Source: Selaginella moellendorffii
Lineage: Eukaryota > Streptophyta > Lycopodiopsida > Selaginellales > Selaginellaceae
DNA length: 64,000 nt
Assembly: GCF_000143415.4 (NCBI RefSeq)
Contig: NW_003314267.1
Coordinates: 1,581,449 to 1,645,448 of the forward strand
Direction of reading: 5' to 3'
Below, in pieces: positions 42,053-52,319 of the stretch. A program made the position numbers and the translations under genes. How positions within the stretch are numbered: the stretch's first letter is position 1; each line of letters opens with the position of its first letter. The notes below the pieces were generated by a model. It had not been told where the DNA came from. It was given only the letters and a program-made list of their open reading frames with translations, and ran no database searches.

Positions 42053-45000
42053 TCAAGGCACGTAAACAAAAGGCTCGGGAGGAGCTGGCTCCAAATCGAC
42101 GCCTCCCATTGGGATTGGAGCGGCGGCGGGAGCTCCATTTGCTCCTCCTGCTGGAGCTGGCGACGCTGGCGAATCGGTGGAGACGAGCTCCACTGGCTCC
42201 GACGGCTCCAAGTCTCGCAGCATCACGAATCCCGCCGGAGTTCTCTTCACTGGAGCGTAGCGGCAGCCCTCCGGGAACCGGACATACTTCTCCTGGAGTG
42301 GGATCACTCGCGCTGGATTGCTCAAAACCTCGGAGGTGGCCTCGGGATTTACAGCCTTCTTCTCAACAGCACTGTCCACCTGGAACGGGATTCCAAAGTT
42401 TCAGCACAAGAACAAGAACGGAAAGAGAGAGAAAAAGAGAGATGGAGTTACCTCCATAGCCTCGCTGCCATCTTTCGCTGCTTCTTTCCCTGAGGACGAT
42501 TCCTCCGGCGGTTCAGCAGTAGAAGCTGCTTCGGACGTGGCTGCCGTGGCACCTGTGCTACTGCCGACGTCCATCTGCGAGCTCGTATCAGGCTGCTTCT
42601 CTGCCTTCGTCTTCGCGTCTGTGTCTTTCTTTGCTTTCGACTTGGAGCGGCCGGACGTGGATAGAACCGCCGTGGGGAGCTTGATGTTCACGTTGACGGA
42701 TGGAGGCGCTGTAGGCGCAGGATATGCAAACAAAGCGGGCTTCGCATCGGAGATGATGTCAAACTTCGGCATCCTCAGCTCGTGGTTGAGTCCGATGAAT
42801 GCTGTTGGTGCGAAAGAGAGGCTGACGAAGTAGGTCAGCGGGTACCAGTACCAAAACTGGGTGAAAACGGCCATCCCCACGACTGCCATCACCCGGTCGT
42901 GACCAGTTCGCGACTGCAGAGATATGGTCACATTCCTGCCTCCGGCATCTAGTATACCATACGCCAGTATGGCTCCCATCTTGCTCATCGTGTCCTCGTG
43001 TTTGTCACTAACAATTTTGTCGAGTTGACGCCTGCGAGAGGAACATCACTTCTAAGCGTTATACTGCAAATAGCTGACAAACCTGAAAACAGAAACGTGA
43101 GGCTCTCGGGCTTCGGTAGCCTGCATCAGAACCATCGCCATAGCCATAAGTGCTCCCTGGCGAACAAAGTCCACAGCGTCTGACGTCAAAGGTTCCAGAA
43201 GCGAGATCGCCTCACTGGACGCAGTTCCAGCACAGGAGATTCCGACAGCCATAGCCGCGCCATAACGAACGTGAGCGTTGTACGACTCCGACAAAAGGGA
43301 GACAATTTTTGGAGTCTAAGAAAAAAAGAAAATATTAGACGTCGTCATACGCAAGAGAAATTGTGAATCTTACCTGAGTAGGATCAGAACATAGCACGAA
43401 TCCAAGAGCTAAAACTGCTGCTCTTCGGACATCGTCACTCACGTCCGAAACGGCAAAATGCAGCAGACGGCGGATAGCACTGTTGTTAGACGTGCCTCTA
43501 TAAGCCAGAGCCAGGGCGTACATGCCACCATAGCGAAGAATAGGATCCTGATCCCTTGTCATCTGCTCGATCAAAGTATCTGCTTCTTCTTCACGACCAT
43601 AGACAACCAGCGCTATTCCAAGAGCCAGCCCCCTTATAATCTTCTCGTGTTGTGTATCGTGAGCGTACGTGAGCATTTCTCCGGCTTTATCGCTGGCGCT
43701 TCCAACCATAAGCAGACCCATAGCAATCCCTGCCGCCTCGCCAGCGATGGCGCTGTCTGTATACAGTACATGTTTTATGTCTTCGTAGATTTCATCGTCG
43801 GCAGTGCCCAGTGCGGCTAGTCCTAATCCAAGACAAGCACCATGTTGGATCACCTGCATCACAAGTACCAAAACATTATTTACAAACGTCTTACTCAGAA
43901 TGACGCTTACCTCATTGTTTGTCTTTCTCAAGCTCTCTAGTAAGAACGACTTGATTCCTTCACCGTGGTTAGCATGTATTAGTCCTAAAGCGTAAAGAGC
44001 TCCACCTTCCGAGTATGGACTTCCCCCACCAGTCCCACCATCTTGAGGTAGATATGGGGCCATTAAAGAGCGGCCCTGCTGCAAATGACCTCTGTGAATA
44101 ACACCCAGCCCAGCCGTTGCACTAAACTTTGCCCAATTGGTGGCCCGACTCAGCCAATCCTAACGATATGCTCTTCAATCAGCCGCAGCATTAACAACAA
44201 AAAAAGAACGCTCACCAGATTATCGCGCAAAAACGTATCCACTGTTGTCCCCGCATGCATCAAAGCATTTGAGTATATTGTAGCGCTGTGACAAACACTG
44301 TTTCTCGTTTCAACTGAATGCTTGATAGTCTTCAGAATAAGGAGGTCCGACCTGAAAACATAGCAGGCATAAGAATCGAGAAAGATAACAGTGGTCTTAC
44401 TTGTTACGGCTGTATAAAAACTGTAATGTGAGATTGATAGGTGTTTCTCCAGAAAGAATGCCCTTCAATTTCCCCATCCTGTCGACATAGATATTATCCT
44501 GGGAATCCTCGACGTTAGTGGCTGCTTCTGCACTTGTTGAAACGTCCATCATTCCGTTTTGTTCTGTAGTTTCCGTATTTTCACCCCCGCCTGAACTACT
44601 TCCAGCCCGAGCCTCAGGCAAACGGTCCCTCACGTTTAGTAGGAACAGCTGATTCTCGTTCTCAAACAAATCGAAGGCGATCTGATAAGCCAAAAGTGCT
44701 TCGATCTGCCAATACGAGTAAGAACTTCAGTATCAACGTTACCGGAAGCATTATTACCTTGTCTCCTTTGATAAGCTTGTCAAGGATATTAGCGACAGTT
44801 TGAGGATCATTTAGAAACATTAGGCACTGGCAGACTGTGAGATAGTCCGGAGAATGGAGCCCCTGATGCTGGTTTACAATTAAACGGAGAACCTAGTCAA
44901 AGAAAAGGAAGAAAAGATAGAAAAGGTTAGAGCTGAGTATGACAACACGGCTCGTTCACCTCTTGCCGAAACTCTCGCTTGTCAACATGAGTCCGAGCCA

Positions 45001-45761
45001 GCCGAAAGCAGTATGCAAGCATTCCTGGCACATTCTCACTCTTCCGGATGGCCTCCTGGAGTTTGTCAAGCCTTTGCGAGTCCAATGCCATGCCTATTGC
45101 CTGCTGATACTTTCTGTCCTGCATGCACCTAAGACGACACACGGTAAAAAAAATGACCAAAGACTCGCAGCAATGCCAGCTCACTTGTCAAGCATCCTTT
45201 CCACGATTGCAACAAGGCGAGGATCAATGGCGGTTGCCCCTTCCCCTTCTCGTGTTTTTCGAAGAGCGATATATTGATCCAGGCATTTGGCTAAGAACAA
45301 AAGGATCAAACTCCATTCGCAGAAGAACGAGAAATAAAATTGCCATACCCACGAGTGTTCTGACATAGTCGGAGTCTTCCAGAACATCGAACAGAGAGTT
45401 CGCACCGAGAGCGTAAGTTAGCGAGTCGTTGTGCTCGCCCAAATAATAGAACACCTAGAAACCGGTGTTAGAAAATTCCGCAGCTAGTAGCAAAATTCGC
45501 TCACCTTGGAAGCCACAAGCGCAGCGAGCTCTCTCTGCTCGAAATACTCATCCTCGTAGAAGCTCTCGCTGCCAGGGCACAGGATTTGTGAGAGATCTAA
45601 ACGTGAGCTACAAACGCTTACATAGTGGAAATGCTTGCCGAAATCTCGTGCCAGAAGGAATCCGCCAGAGAGTTGAGATTGTGCAGCGCGTATTTCTTGA
45701 GCTGCGGCTGCTGCTCCTGCAGCATCGCCAACAGGCCGCTCGCCGTGCTGGCGACCGTCAT
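42053..45761 (-). CDS. RPN2: 26S proteasome non-ATPase subunit RPN2 (PSMD1)
   Basis: Thirteen exons, 45761-45622, 45568-45505, 45454-45349, 45290-45185, 45128-44960, 44892-44758, 44705-44401, 44351-44216, 44159-43911, 43853-43374, 43315-43083, 43031-42452 and 42379-42053. All are in frame and give 1009 residues, normal for the family. RPN2 is a scaffold of the base of the 19S particle and binds RPN13 with its C-terminal tail. Visible are the N-terminal helical rod ([35 protein letters not shown]), the proteasome/cyclosome repeats ([57 protein letters not shown]), the Lys-rich acidic loop and the Pro-rich end ([12 protein letters not shown]). It shares its promoter with the divergent CANIN-like gene. 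Confidence 0.96.
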
Positions 45762-45823
45762 CGTTGCTCCTCCCACCAAACCCTAGGGGACCCAAGAACC
45801 CTAAAAACACAATTTACTGCTAA
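45762..45823. promoter_or_regulatory. 62-bp divergent promoter between RPN2 (-) and the CANIN-like gene (+)
   Basis: Only 62 bp separate the two ATGs. They contain AAACCCTAGG and GAACCCTAAAAA, two telo-box-type elements, and no evident TATA box. 5' UTRs must be very short or overlap. A copy of this region with both flanking first exons survives at 61905-62125. Confidence 0.75.
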
Positions 45824-47817
45824 ATGTCCTTCCTCCGGGCCGACGATGCGGAGTGGATGCGCGAGCTGCCCGCGATCCCAAAGGCGCCGGCGGCCGCCAC
45901 GACTCGATGCTTCGCGAGGTGAGGTCCCACATTTCTCTGGATCGATCGGCGCATCGCGATTTCTTTTTGGATTGCGCAGGCGCGGCAAAGTGATTCGGCT
46001 GGATGACCTCGTTGTGGACAACGATAAGGAGAAGCGGCAGAAGGAGCAAAAGAAGAAGCGGCGAGATGAGAGTAGCGAGAGCTCGGATGATGACGACGAT
46101 GCCGCGACCGAGAGCCAGAAGAAGCTCGCGGCGCTCATCAAGAAATGCTCCGACGAGGTATAGGAGGGAAAGAAAAATTTCGTGGCTCTCACAAGAAATT
46201 CTTCCGGCGCAGCTAGGAGATGAATCCAGCATGAGAGATGCTCCAAAGTGGGGAGAGCAAGTTTTTGGAGCTCAGGTAATCTCACAAAGTTCTCTCTTTC
46301 TTTGTTCGTCTGTGCTAACTTTTTCTCTACGCAGGATCTTCCAGTGAGTCGTCTCGAGCTGGAGTCTATCCAATGGCTATCACTGGCCTCAAGGACTTCG
46401 CGTAGGGACCAAGCTAGCGAGGACGACGGTATATTTTTCCCAAGTGTAAGCTAGTCATTCTATCGATATTCTTGCGTCCAGGGGAAGAGTTTGTGCTGGA
46501 TCTCCTTACCGGACAGTGGATGTTGCCGCTCTTTCTTCACGGAAAGAGCGGCAACATCTCTTCTGCTCTTCTGCCATACATCTTTGACAAAAGTAAGCTT
46601 TTGTTTTGGCCAGTTTCTCTCGCTGACGCCTTGAACAGTGGCGTACTCTTCGAATACGCGCATCCAGCAAGCAGCCTGCTCACTGCTTTGCGAATACTTT
46701 CGTAAGCACGTAAGTATCTGTTGTCTTGTGTTTTTCTCTTTGAAACTATTATTTCTTTCTCCAGGGCGGTGAACTAGACTGGCACCCAGATTTTGTTCGG
46801 GTTCTTCGTTGTTATGGCTATCAAGACGCTACTCCTCAGGCTTCAGGTCTGATCCTGCCCCTTTGATAATAAATTAAAGAAAGCGATTTTCAGATCCCGC
46901 GGGAGCAATTGGACCACCTACAAATTTTTCATATGTTCTAGAGTTCTTGGCGGTTTTGTCTCGATCAAGGTGAAATCTCTTGTCCTTGATCCAGCTCCCG
47001 TCTTACTGACGCGTTTTGATTCATCAGTTTCTTGCAGAAGTCGGAACCTGAGAATTATATTTTCATCTTGGCACGGTGTTTGCTGGATAGGAAGCTCCTT
47101 CCTTTTTTCTCCTCGATCCAAGACTGCATCGCGCTTCTTGTCAACTACTTAACCGAGGATGAGTGGACGTTTTGCCTACCGAGGCTCGCACACTCGCTTG
47201 CAAGGTCTGGAAAAAATTATATCCATCTCTCTAAAGTTCTAACACTTGCGAGTTTGGACGATCCAGAGTTAGCAAAGAGCTTGTTAACGTCCTCCACGTA
47301 ACCAGAAAGCTACGGGGTGCTCGCAAACGGATACAGCAGCTTCGAAGGGAAATATCCTTCGAGCTCTTGTCAATGACAAACAATGAGGTATTCATCCTGC
47401 AAATTAAACAAGAGAATACAAGAAAACTGACAGCTTTCGCGTTCTCCAGCTTGAAAGGCAGCCAAAACAGGTGATCTTCGCACTGGAAGGCTACGATCTA
47501 AAAGACAGTGTGGATTTCGTCCAGCTCTATTACCATATGGAGTTGGTTGATATGTGGCTGAGGTATGATCCATCATTTAAGTCCGACGAGGAAGCCTTTA
47601 GCACTTGGATGTCTCTTTTGAGAGGCTTTTCCTTGCGGATCTTTTGTGGAGACTATCGAACTTTCGCCAACAAGGTTCTAGCTCTTGGGCATTTCTCTAC
47701 ATATTCCTCTTCGTTCTTTGTTTTTTTCTTTTTTTTTTTTCTTTTCCTGCGCAGGTCCGAAATCGAGCAGCATTCCTCGTTTCAATCTATTCGGAGAAAT
47801 CAAGTTCTACTTCGTGA
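45824..47817 (+). CDS. Probable CANIN-domain (SLF2/NSE6-like) SMC5/6-associated protein
   Basis: Twelve exons, 45824-45918, 45980-46157, 46213-46275, 46335-46428, 46482-46592, 46639-46709, 46765-46846, 46894-46969, 47028-47204, 47267-47387, 47450-47674 and 47755-47817, all in frame, giving 451 residues. The N-terminus is a charged disordered region. The rest is helical with EEFVLDLLTGQWMLPLF, SFLQKSEPENYIFILARCLL, ALLVNYLTEDEW and DFVQLYYHMELVDMWLRYDP. The pattern recalls the FAM178/CANIN family that loads SMC5/6 at DNA damage. The family call is from general resemblance and could be wrong; the gene model itself is solid. Three partial copies of this gene lie downstream (51512-52060, 58940-59500, 61905-62125). 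Confidence 0.5.
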
Positions 47818-48169
47818 TTTAAATCGGTGATCTCCACTAGAGAAGAATTCATTTTTGTGGAGCTATCACGCGGAGAAGTAAATCTCCACGTTTTTGTGAA
47901 TGCTTCAAAATTTGAAGAAACTCCTTGAGTGTATCCTCTCTTTTTTTTTTCTCTAAATTGGATTTTCCTTATTATTCGTCGGAAAAAAAAAACAAGAAAA
48001 AAAAAACGCACAAAAGATCTGCAAGGAGAAAACTCTGAAAAGAGGCATCCAAGTGTTAAAGGCTTCCTCATCGGACTCAAACAATATCAGCTAAGCTATC
48101 ATAAAAATGTGGTGTTCCCGTTAGGGCAGCCGATAGCAGCTCTTTTCTTCACGGTCTTCGTGAGCAGCC
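47818..48169. other. Intergenic region upstream of the pseudokinase-like gene
   Basis: The first part is the 3' flank of the CANIN-like gene and contains GAGAAGAATTCATT and GTGGAGCTATCACGCGGAGA, which reappear before the PPR gene (about 51545-51595) and its pseudogene (about 59485-59525). The rest is poly-T/poly-A tracts. No gene is seen. Confidence 0.6.
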
Positions 48170-49597
48170 ATGGTCCCCGAGCCCACTCATAGCAGAGGCG
48201 AGGACGGCGAGAAGCTCGAGGAGGCATGGCGTATCGCCATGGATTTGTTCCTCGAGTGGGACGAGGAGCTCCCACTCGCCTGGAAAGCTTTTCTCCAGTA
48301 CCCCAAGCCGCTGCCACAGCTCCCCCAGCAAGTCATCGACACATACGCCGCCGTCTCTCCGCCGCCACTCCCCGAGCTCTGCCCGCTAGACTTCGAGATG
48401 CGCTGCTGGGGTTCCTTCAAGCACGACATGGATCGCTGGCTGGACGAGCAGCCGGACGACGAGCAACGCCTGGCTCCGCCACCTTGTCCCGCATCAAACT
48501 TCCGCGACGTCCTGAGCTCCATGCTCCATATGTCTGGACAGATCGAAGGCGTCTGCTGTGCGGCTCTGGGATGCTACCCCGACTTCATGAACCGAGATCG
48601 TTCTTGTGATTCTGGGCGTAGGATGCGGCTGGTTGGCGTCATGGCCATGGAGATCGATGCCACGACACTGGAGATTCAAGTTGCGCGGCTATACTCCTAT
48701 ATGCTGCTCACCGATTGCTACTTCGGCCTTGTCTCGTGCTACACCCAGACCTTTGCTTGCAAGAGGCTGCCGGGGTTGGAGAGATGCGTGTGGGTCTCGC
48801 CTCCAGTTCTCTCCGACAGTGGCGACGCGCTCAAGGCCTGTGCTTTTGTGGCTTCGCTGAGCCAGAGCTTTTCCCTTGTAGAAACTCCAACTCCCCCAGA
48901 GCTCCGAGTTCCAACGTACTGCAACTTCTTCTTTGCGAGCAGCACGGGGCCTTGCCCGTTTGATCGCGCGCCGATCCTTGCAAGGCTCCGGGTGCTGGGG
49001 AAGGAGCTGAGTGTCGCAGACATGGACAAGCTCGTCGAGGGGCTTGCATGGCTGGATGAGCTCGTGGGGCGAATGGAGCAGCCTTCGTTCTTTTCGCACA
49101 CTCGGGGAAGGATCACAGCTATGGGGGTGTACAAGGGCGAGTTCGTGCTTGTCAAGTTCCGGGATCTCTCAAACAGCCGGTTCAAGGACACGGACTCGTA
49201 CCTCCGGAAGTTCTTGCGCGAGGTGGACGTGTATATGAGGCTGCGCGAGTTGCAAGGCGAAGTGATCCCCGAGCTGTTCCAGTATGGATTCATCAGGGGG
49301 GCGATGGTGTGCTTCGTGATCATCACGGATCACGGCCGCGCCGTGAGAATGAAACCATGGGAGCAGCGTTTCTACAATGGTCCCGAGCTGTGGGAGCACA
49401 AGAGTAGCATGGTGAAGTCGTGCTTGCGCAGGGTTCATGCTCTCGGGGTGCACTTTGGGGGAGAGCCCCTGTGGCTGAAAAGTGATCGAGGGTGTGAGTA
49501 TATACTCATGACTATGTCGCATGGTTTTGTGGATGGTGATCGTGCCGGCATGGGCAAGGATATTGAGTTCGTTAACAAGGTATACCCTCAGCCATGA
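48170..49597 (+). CDS. Orphan protein with C-terminal kinase-like fold lacking catalytic residues
   Basis: One intronless frame of 475 residues. I recognise no family. The N-terminal half is rich in Trp, Pro and acidic residues (LFLEWDEELPLAWKAFLQY, LDFEMRCWGSFKHDMDRWL). The C-terminal part looks like a diverged kinase: GVYKGEFVLVKF (beta-3 Lys), RKFLREVDVYMRLREL (alpha-C Glu), GAMVCFVIITDHGRAV (hinge), then RRVHALGVHFGGEPLWLKSD. The catalytic Asp expected after ALGV-H-x-D is not there, and the DFG equivalent reads HGFVDGD. A pseudokinase is therefore the best description. The intact frame and GC-rich codons suggest a functional gene. It stands alone on the plus strand before the PPR gene. 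Confidence 0.7.
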   Translation: MVPEPTHSRGEDGEKLEEAWRIAMDLFLEWDEELPLAWKAFLQYPKPLPQLPQQVIDTYAAVSPPPLPELCPLDFEMRCWGSFKHDMDRWLDEQPDDEQRLAPPPCPASNFRDVLSSMLHMSGQIEGVCCAALGCYPDFMNRDRSCDSGRRMRLVGVMAMEIDATTLEIQVARLYSYMLLTDCYFGLVSCYTQTFACKRLPGLERCVWVSPPVLSDSGDALKACAFVASLSQSFSLVETPTPPELRVPTYCNFFFASSTGPCPFDRAPILARLRVLGKELSVADMDKLVEGLAWLDELVGRMEQPSFFSHTRGRITAMGVYKGEFVLVKFRDLSNSRFKDTDSYLRKFLREVDVYMRLRELQGEVIPELFQYGFIRGAMVCFVIITDHGRAVRMKPWEQRFYNGPELWEHKSSMVKSCLRRVHALGVHFGGEPLWLKSDRGCEYILMTMSHGFVDGDRAGMGKDIEFVNKVYPQP

Positions 49598-49744
49598 GAG
49601 TACTCGGACTGTTTTGCGAGATTTATAAGCTCAAAAACTATGTGCCGCCTAGTCAAATAAAGTCAATGCAAATTAAAAAAATTCCACCTTTTGGAGTCTT
49701 TATTCTTCTTTTGGAGTCGGATATTGATAATAATTATTTCAAAT

Positions 49745-51511
49745 TTAAATATTCACAAAGAGCGCACTTAGTGATACTTCATCGGCCACGAAAGGCATTG
49801 TTGCAGCAAGCTCCATGGCCTCCTCCGCGCGCCCTGCCCTCGCAAGCACGTCCACGTATCGATTGAAGTGCTCGAGGCTGGCCTGGATGCCTCCATCCCC
49901 TTGCATCGACGCCACACACTGCGCCGCCTCCTCCACAAGCCCGGCGTGGGCAAATGCCGCCAACGCACTCAGGTAGCTTGCGCCGCTAGGGCTCCATCCC
50001 TCGAGCTCCATCGCTCGCAAAGCGCTCACGCAAAGATCCACCCGGCCATTGCGCGCATATCCCTCGATCATCGCGTTCCAGGAGGTGAGATCGTGGCGAA
50101 ACTGGAGCCCAGAAAAGAGCCGCTCCGCCGTGTCCAAATGCCCATTCGCGGCGCTTGCGACGATCATTGCGTTTGCGGCAGCCGCGTCTCTGTGAGGCAT
50201 TCGAGAGAAGAAATTTACGGCCTCTTCCCACGACTTACTCTCGCCAAATCCCGCGATCATGGTGTTCCACGACACAATGTTTCTATCTCTCATCTCATCA
50301 AACAAATCTTTGGCTATGTGCATATCTCCCCTCTCGGCTAATGCCGCTAGCATCATGTTCCAACACACTGTCGGCGCACGCTCCTTGATCCCCTCGAATA
50401 TCCTCTCCGCGCCGTACGCGTCGCCATGGCGGAGATACGCTTGGACCAGCGTGGTCTCGACCACCGCGTCCCGTACGGGCATCTGATTGAACAACCACTG
50501 GGCTTGCGCCACGCGTCCAGCTAGAGCATATGCCGAGAGCATCGCCTTCCACGCCACGGTATTCCACTGGGGCATCCGCGCGTGTGTGTTCTTGGCGGAT
50601 TCCAGGCGGCCGTGGTGAGCGAATGAGGAGATCATCGCCGCCCAGCAAACAAGATCCCGGCACGGCAATGCATCGAAGAGCTCCTTGGCGCGGATCAATC
50701 GGCCGGACAGCGCAGTTGCGACGATGACACAGGTCCAGGGCGCGGCTCCCTGCTGCGGCATTCGCTCGATAATCCCCTCCGCTCGATCGATCCTGCCACC
50801 GCCCGCCAGCGCCGCGACGATCGCGTTCCAGGCGGCGGGATTTCGCTGCGGCATCGCGTCGAAAATCTCCATGGCCAGCTCCGGCATCGCGCTCTTTGCG
50901 ACAAGATCCATCATCGCCGTCCAGGAAACAGTGCTGCGCTCCGGCATCGAGTGGAAGACGGCGCTGGCGCGGTCGAAATCCCCGATGCCGGCATAGGCCT
51001 GGAAGATCGAGTTCCAGGACACGAGATCCTGCGCGGGCATCCTCAAGAACATATCAGCGGCCGTTTCCACCTGGCCAGCGCTGGCGAATGCCGTGATCAT
51101 CGTCGTCCAGGAGACGATATTTCGCCCTGGCATCGATAGAAACGCTTGGTCCGCGTGATCGACGCAGCCGCCGTGCGAGAAGGCGAGGATCAGAGCGTTC
51201 CAAGACGCGACGCTCGGGTCGGGGATCTGATCAAACAGCCACATTGCATTCTCCATTTGCCCTTGCCGGGCAAATGCCGCAAGGAGGGAGTTCCAAGACA
51301 CCAAGTCTCTCTGGGGCATCTTGTCCAGAAACTCTCTGGCGGTGTCTAAGAAACCTAGCTGCGCGTATGCCGTGATCATAGAGTTCCAGGATACCTCGTT
51401 ACGGAGCTCCATGGAATCAAAGAGGGATTTGGACCACTGGAGATTCCCGCTTTGGGCATATGACGTTAGGAGAATATTCAACGCCTTTGTGCTGCGCCTA
51501 TGTCCCGGCAT
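49745..51511 (-). CDS. Pentatricopeptide repeat protein
   Basis: One intronless frame of 588 residues from the ATG at 51511 (MPGHRRSTKALNILL). The frame stays open upstream to about 51571 but without another ATG. It consists almost entirely of about 31-35-residue PPRs of short (S) type, with many repeats of the form D-x-V-S-W-N-(S/A)-(M/L)-I...A and (M/I)P-x-R (for example RDLVSWNSLLAAFARQGQME). No E, E+ or DYW domain follows: the protein ends after EAMELAATMPFVADEVSLSA in AT-rich DNA, so it may have lost a C-terminal part. PPR proteins bind organellar RNA; no transit peptide is obvious. Its 5' flank derives from the CANIN-like gene. A ruined copy lies at 59510-60830. Confidence 0.88.
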   Translation of the reverse strand: MPGHRRSTKALNILLTSYAQSGNLQWSKSLFDSMELRNEVSWNSMITAYAQLGFLDTAREFLDKMPQRDLVSWNSLLAAFARQGQMENAMWLFDQIPDPSVASWNALILAFSHGGCVDHADQAFLSMPGRNIVSWTTMITAFASAGQVETAADMFLRMPAQDLVSWNSIFQAYAGIGDFDRASAVFHSMPERSTVSWTAMMDLVAKSAMPELAMEIFDAMPQRNPAAWNAIVAALAGGGRIDRAEGIIERMPQQGAAPWTCVIVATALSGRLIRAKELFDALPCRDLVCWAAMISSFAHHGRLESAKNTHARMPQWNTVAWKAMLSAYALAGRVAQAQWLFNQMPVRDAVVETTLVQAYLRHGDAYGAERIFEGIKERAPTVCWNMMLAALAERGDMHIAKDLFDEMRDRNIVSWNTMIAGFGESKSWEEAVNFFSRMPHRDAAAANAMIVASAANGHLDTAERLFSGLQFRHDLTSWNAMIEGYARNGRVDLCVSALRAMELEGWSPSGASYLSALAAFAHAGLVEEAAQCVASMQGDGGIQASLEHFNRYVDVLARAGRAEEAMELAATMPFVADEVSLSALFVNI

Positions 51512-52060
51512 TGGATTTTCATTGAGTGGAAGAGCGTTGAGGATTTCCTTCTCCGTGTGATAGCTCCGCAAAAATCAAACAATGAATTCTTCTCTAGCAA
51601 AAACCTTAAATGAGTTTGATTTTTCCGAATAGATTGAAAGGAGGAATGCTGCTCGATTTCGGACCTGCCCAGGAGAGTAGAAAAGAAAAACGACGAGAAG
51701 CATGTAAGACGCAGAGAAATGCAAAAACCTTGTTGGCGAAAGTTCGATAGTCTCCACAAAAGATCCCTCTCTTCCTCATCGATCATATCTCAAAACCAGC
51801 TCTATACCTGGACGAAATCCACAGTCTTTAAGATCGCAGCCTTCCAGTGTGAAGATCATCAGTGTTAAAACTCTAGAAAGCTGGAAATAATTTTTCAGAG
51901 CTGGAAATAAGTTTTCCAGACCTTGCGAGCGAGTGTGCGAGCACTCATCCTCGGTTAAGTAGTTGACAAGAAGCACGATGCAGTAAATAGAGGAGAAAAA
52001 AGGAAAGATGAAACTATTCTCAGGTTCCGACTTCTGCAAGAAACTGATGAATCAAAACTA
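51512..52060 (-). pseudogene. Fragment of the CANIN-like gene upstream of the PPR gene
   Basis: Going down the minus strand, this stretch repeats parts of exons 9, 10/11 and 12 of the gene at 45824-47817 (MQKSEPENS.., LLVNYLTEDE, then RNRAAFLLSIYSEKS) and its 3' flank. Large internal deletions and frameshifts remove coding capacity. It runs directly into the PPR gene, so transcription of the PPR gene may start within it. Confidence 0.85.
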
Positions 52061-52319
52061 ATAAAGAGAAATACTAGTTTAGTTCGGAAAAAATACGCCA
52101 TCGTCCTCTACATAGTTGCAGCTAGACGTGCAAACGTTCCAACTTGTCAACGTTTAAGTGCTGTTTAAAACGTTTTTTTCAGGACAATCCAATGTTTACA
52201 TGTTAAAGCCTAAAATGATTAAGAAAACAATAATATTTACTAAAGACACTTTAATCTGATATTAAGTTTATAAAACCTAACCAAATAACATACTAAAACA
52301 AATGAAAGAAGAAGCCATT

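Noticed and set aside
51512-51571. Upstream start of the PPR protein at 51571
   Set aside because: The first codon there is TTG; the first ATG in frame is at 51511, and the extra codons come from CANIN-gene 3' flank.
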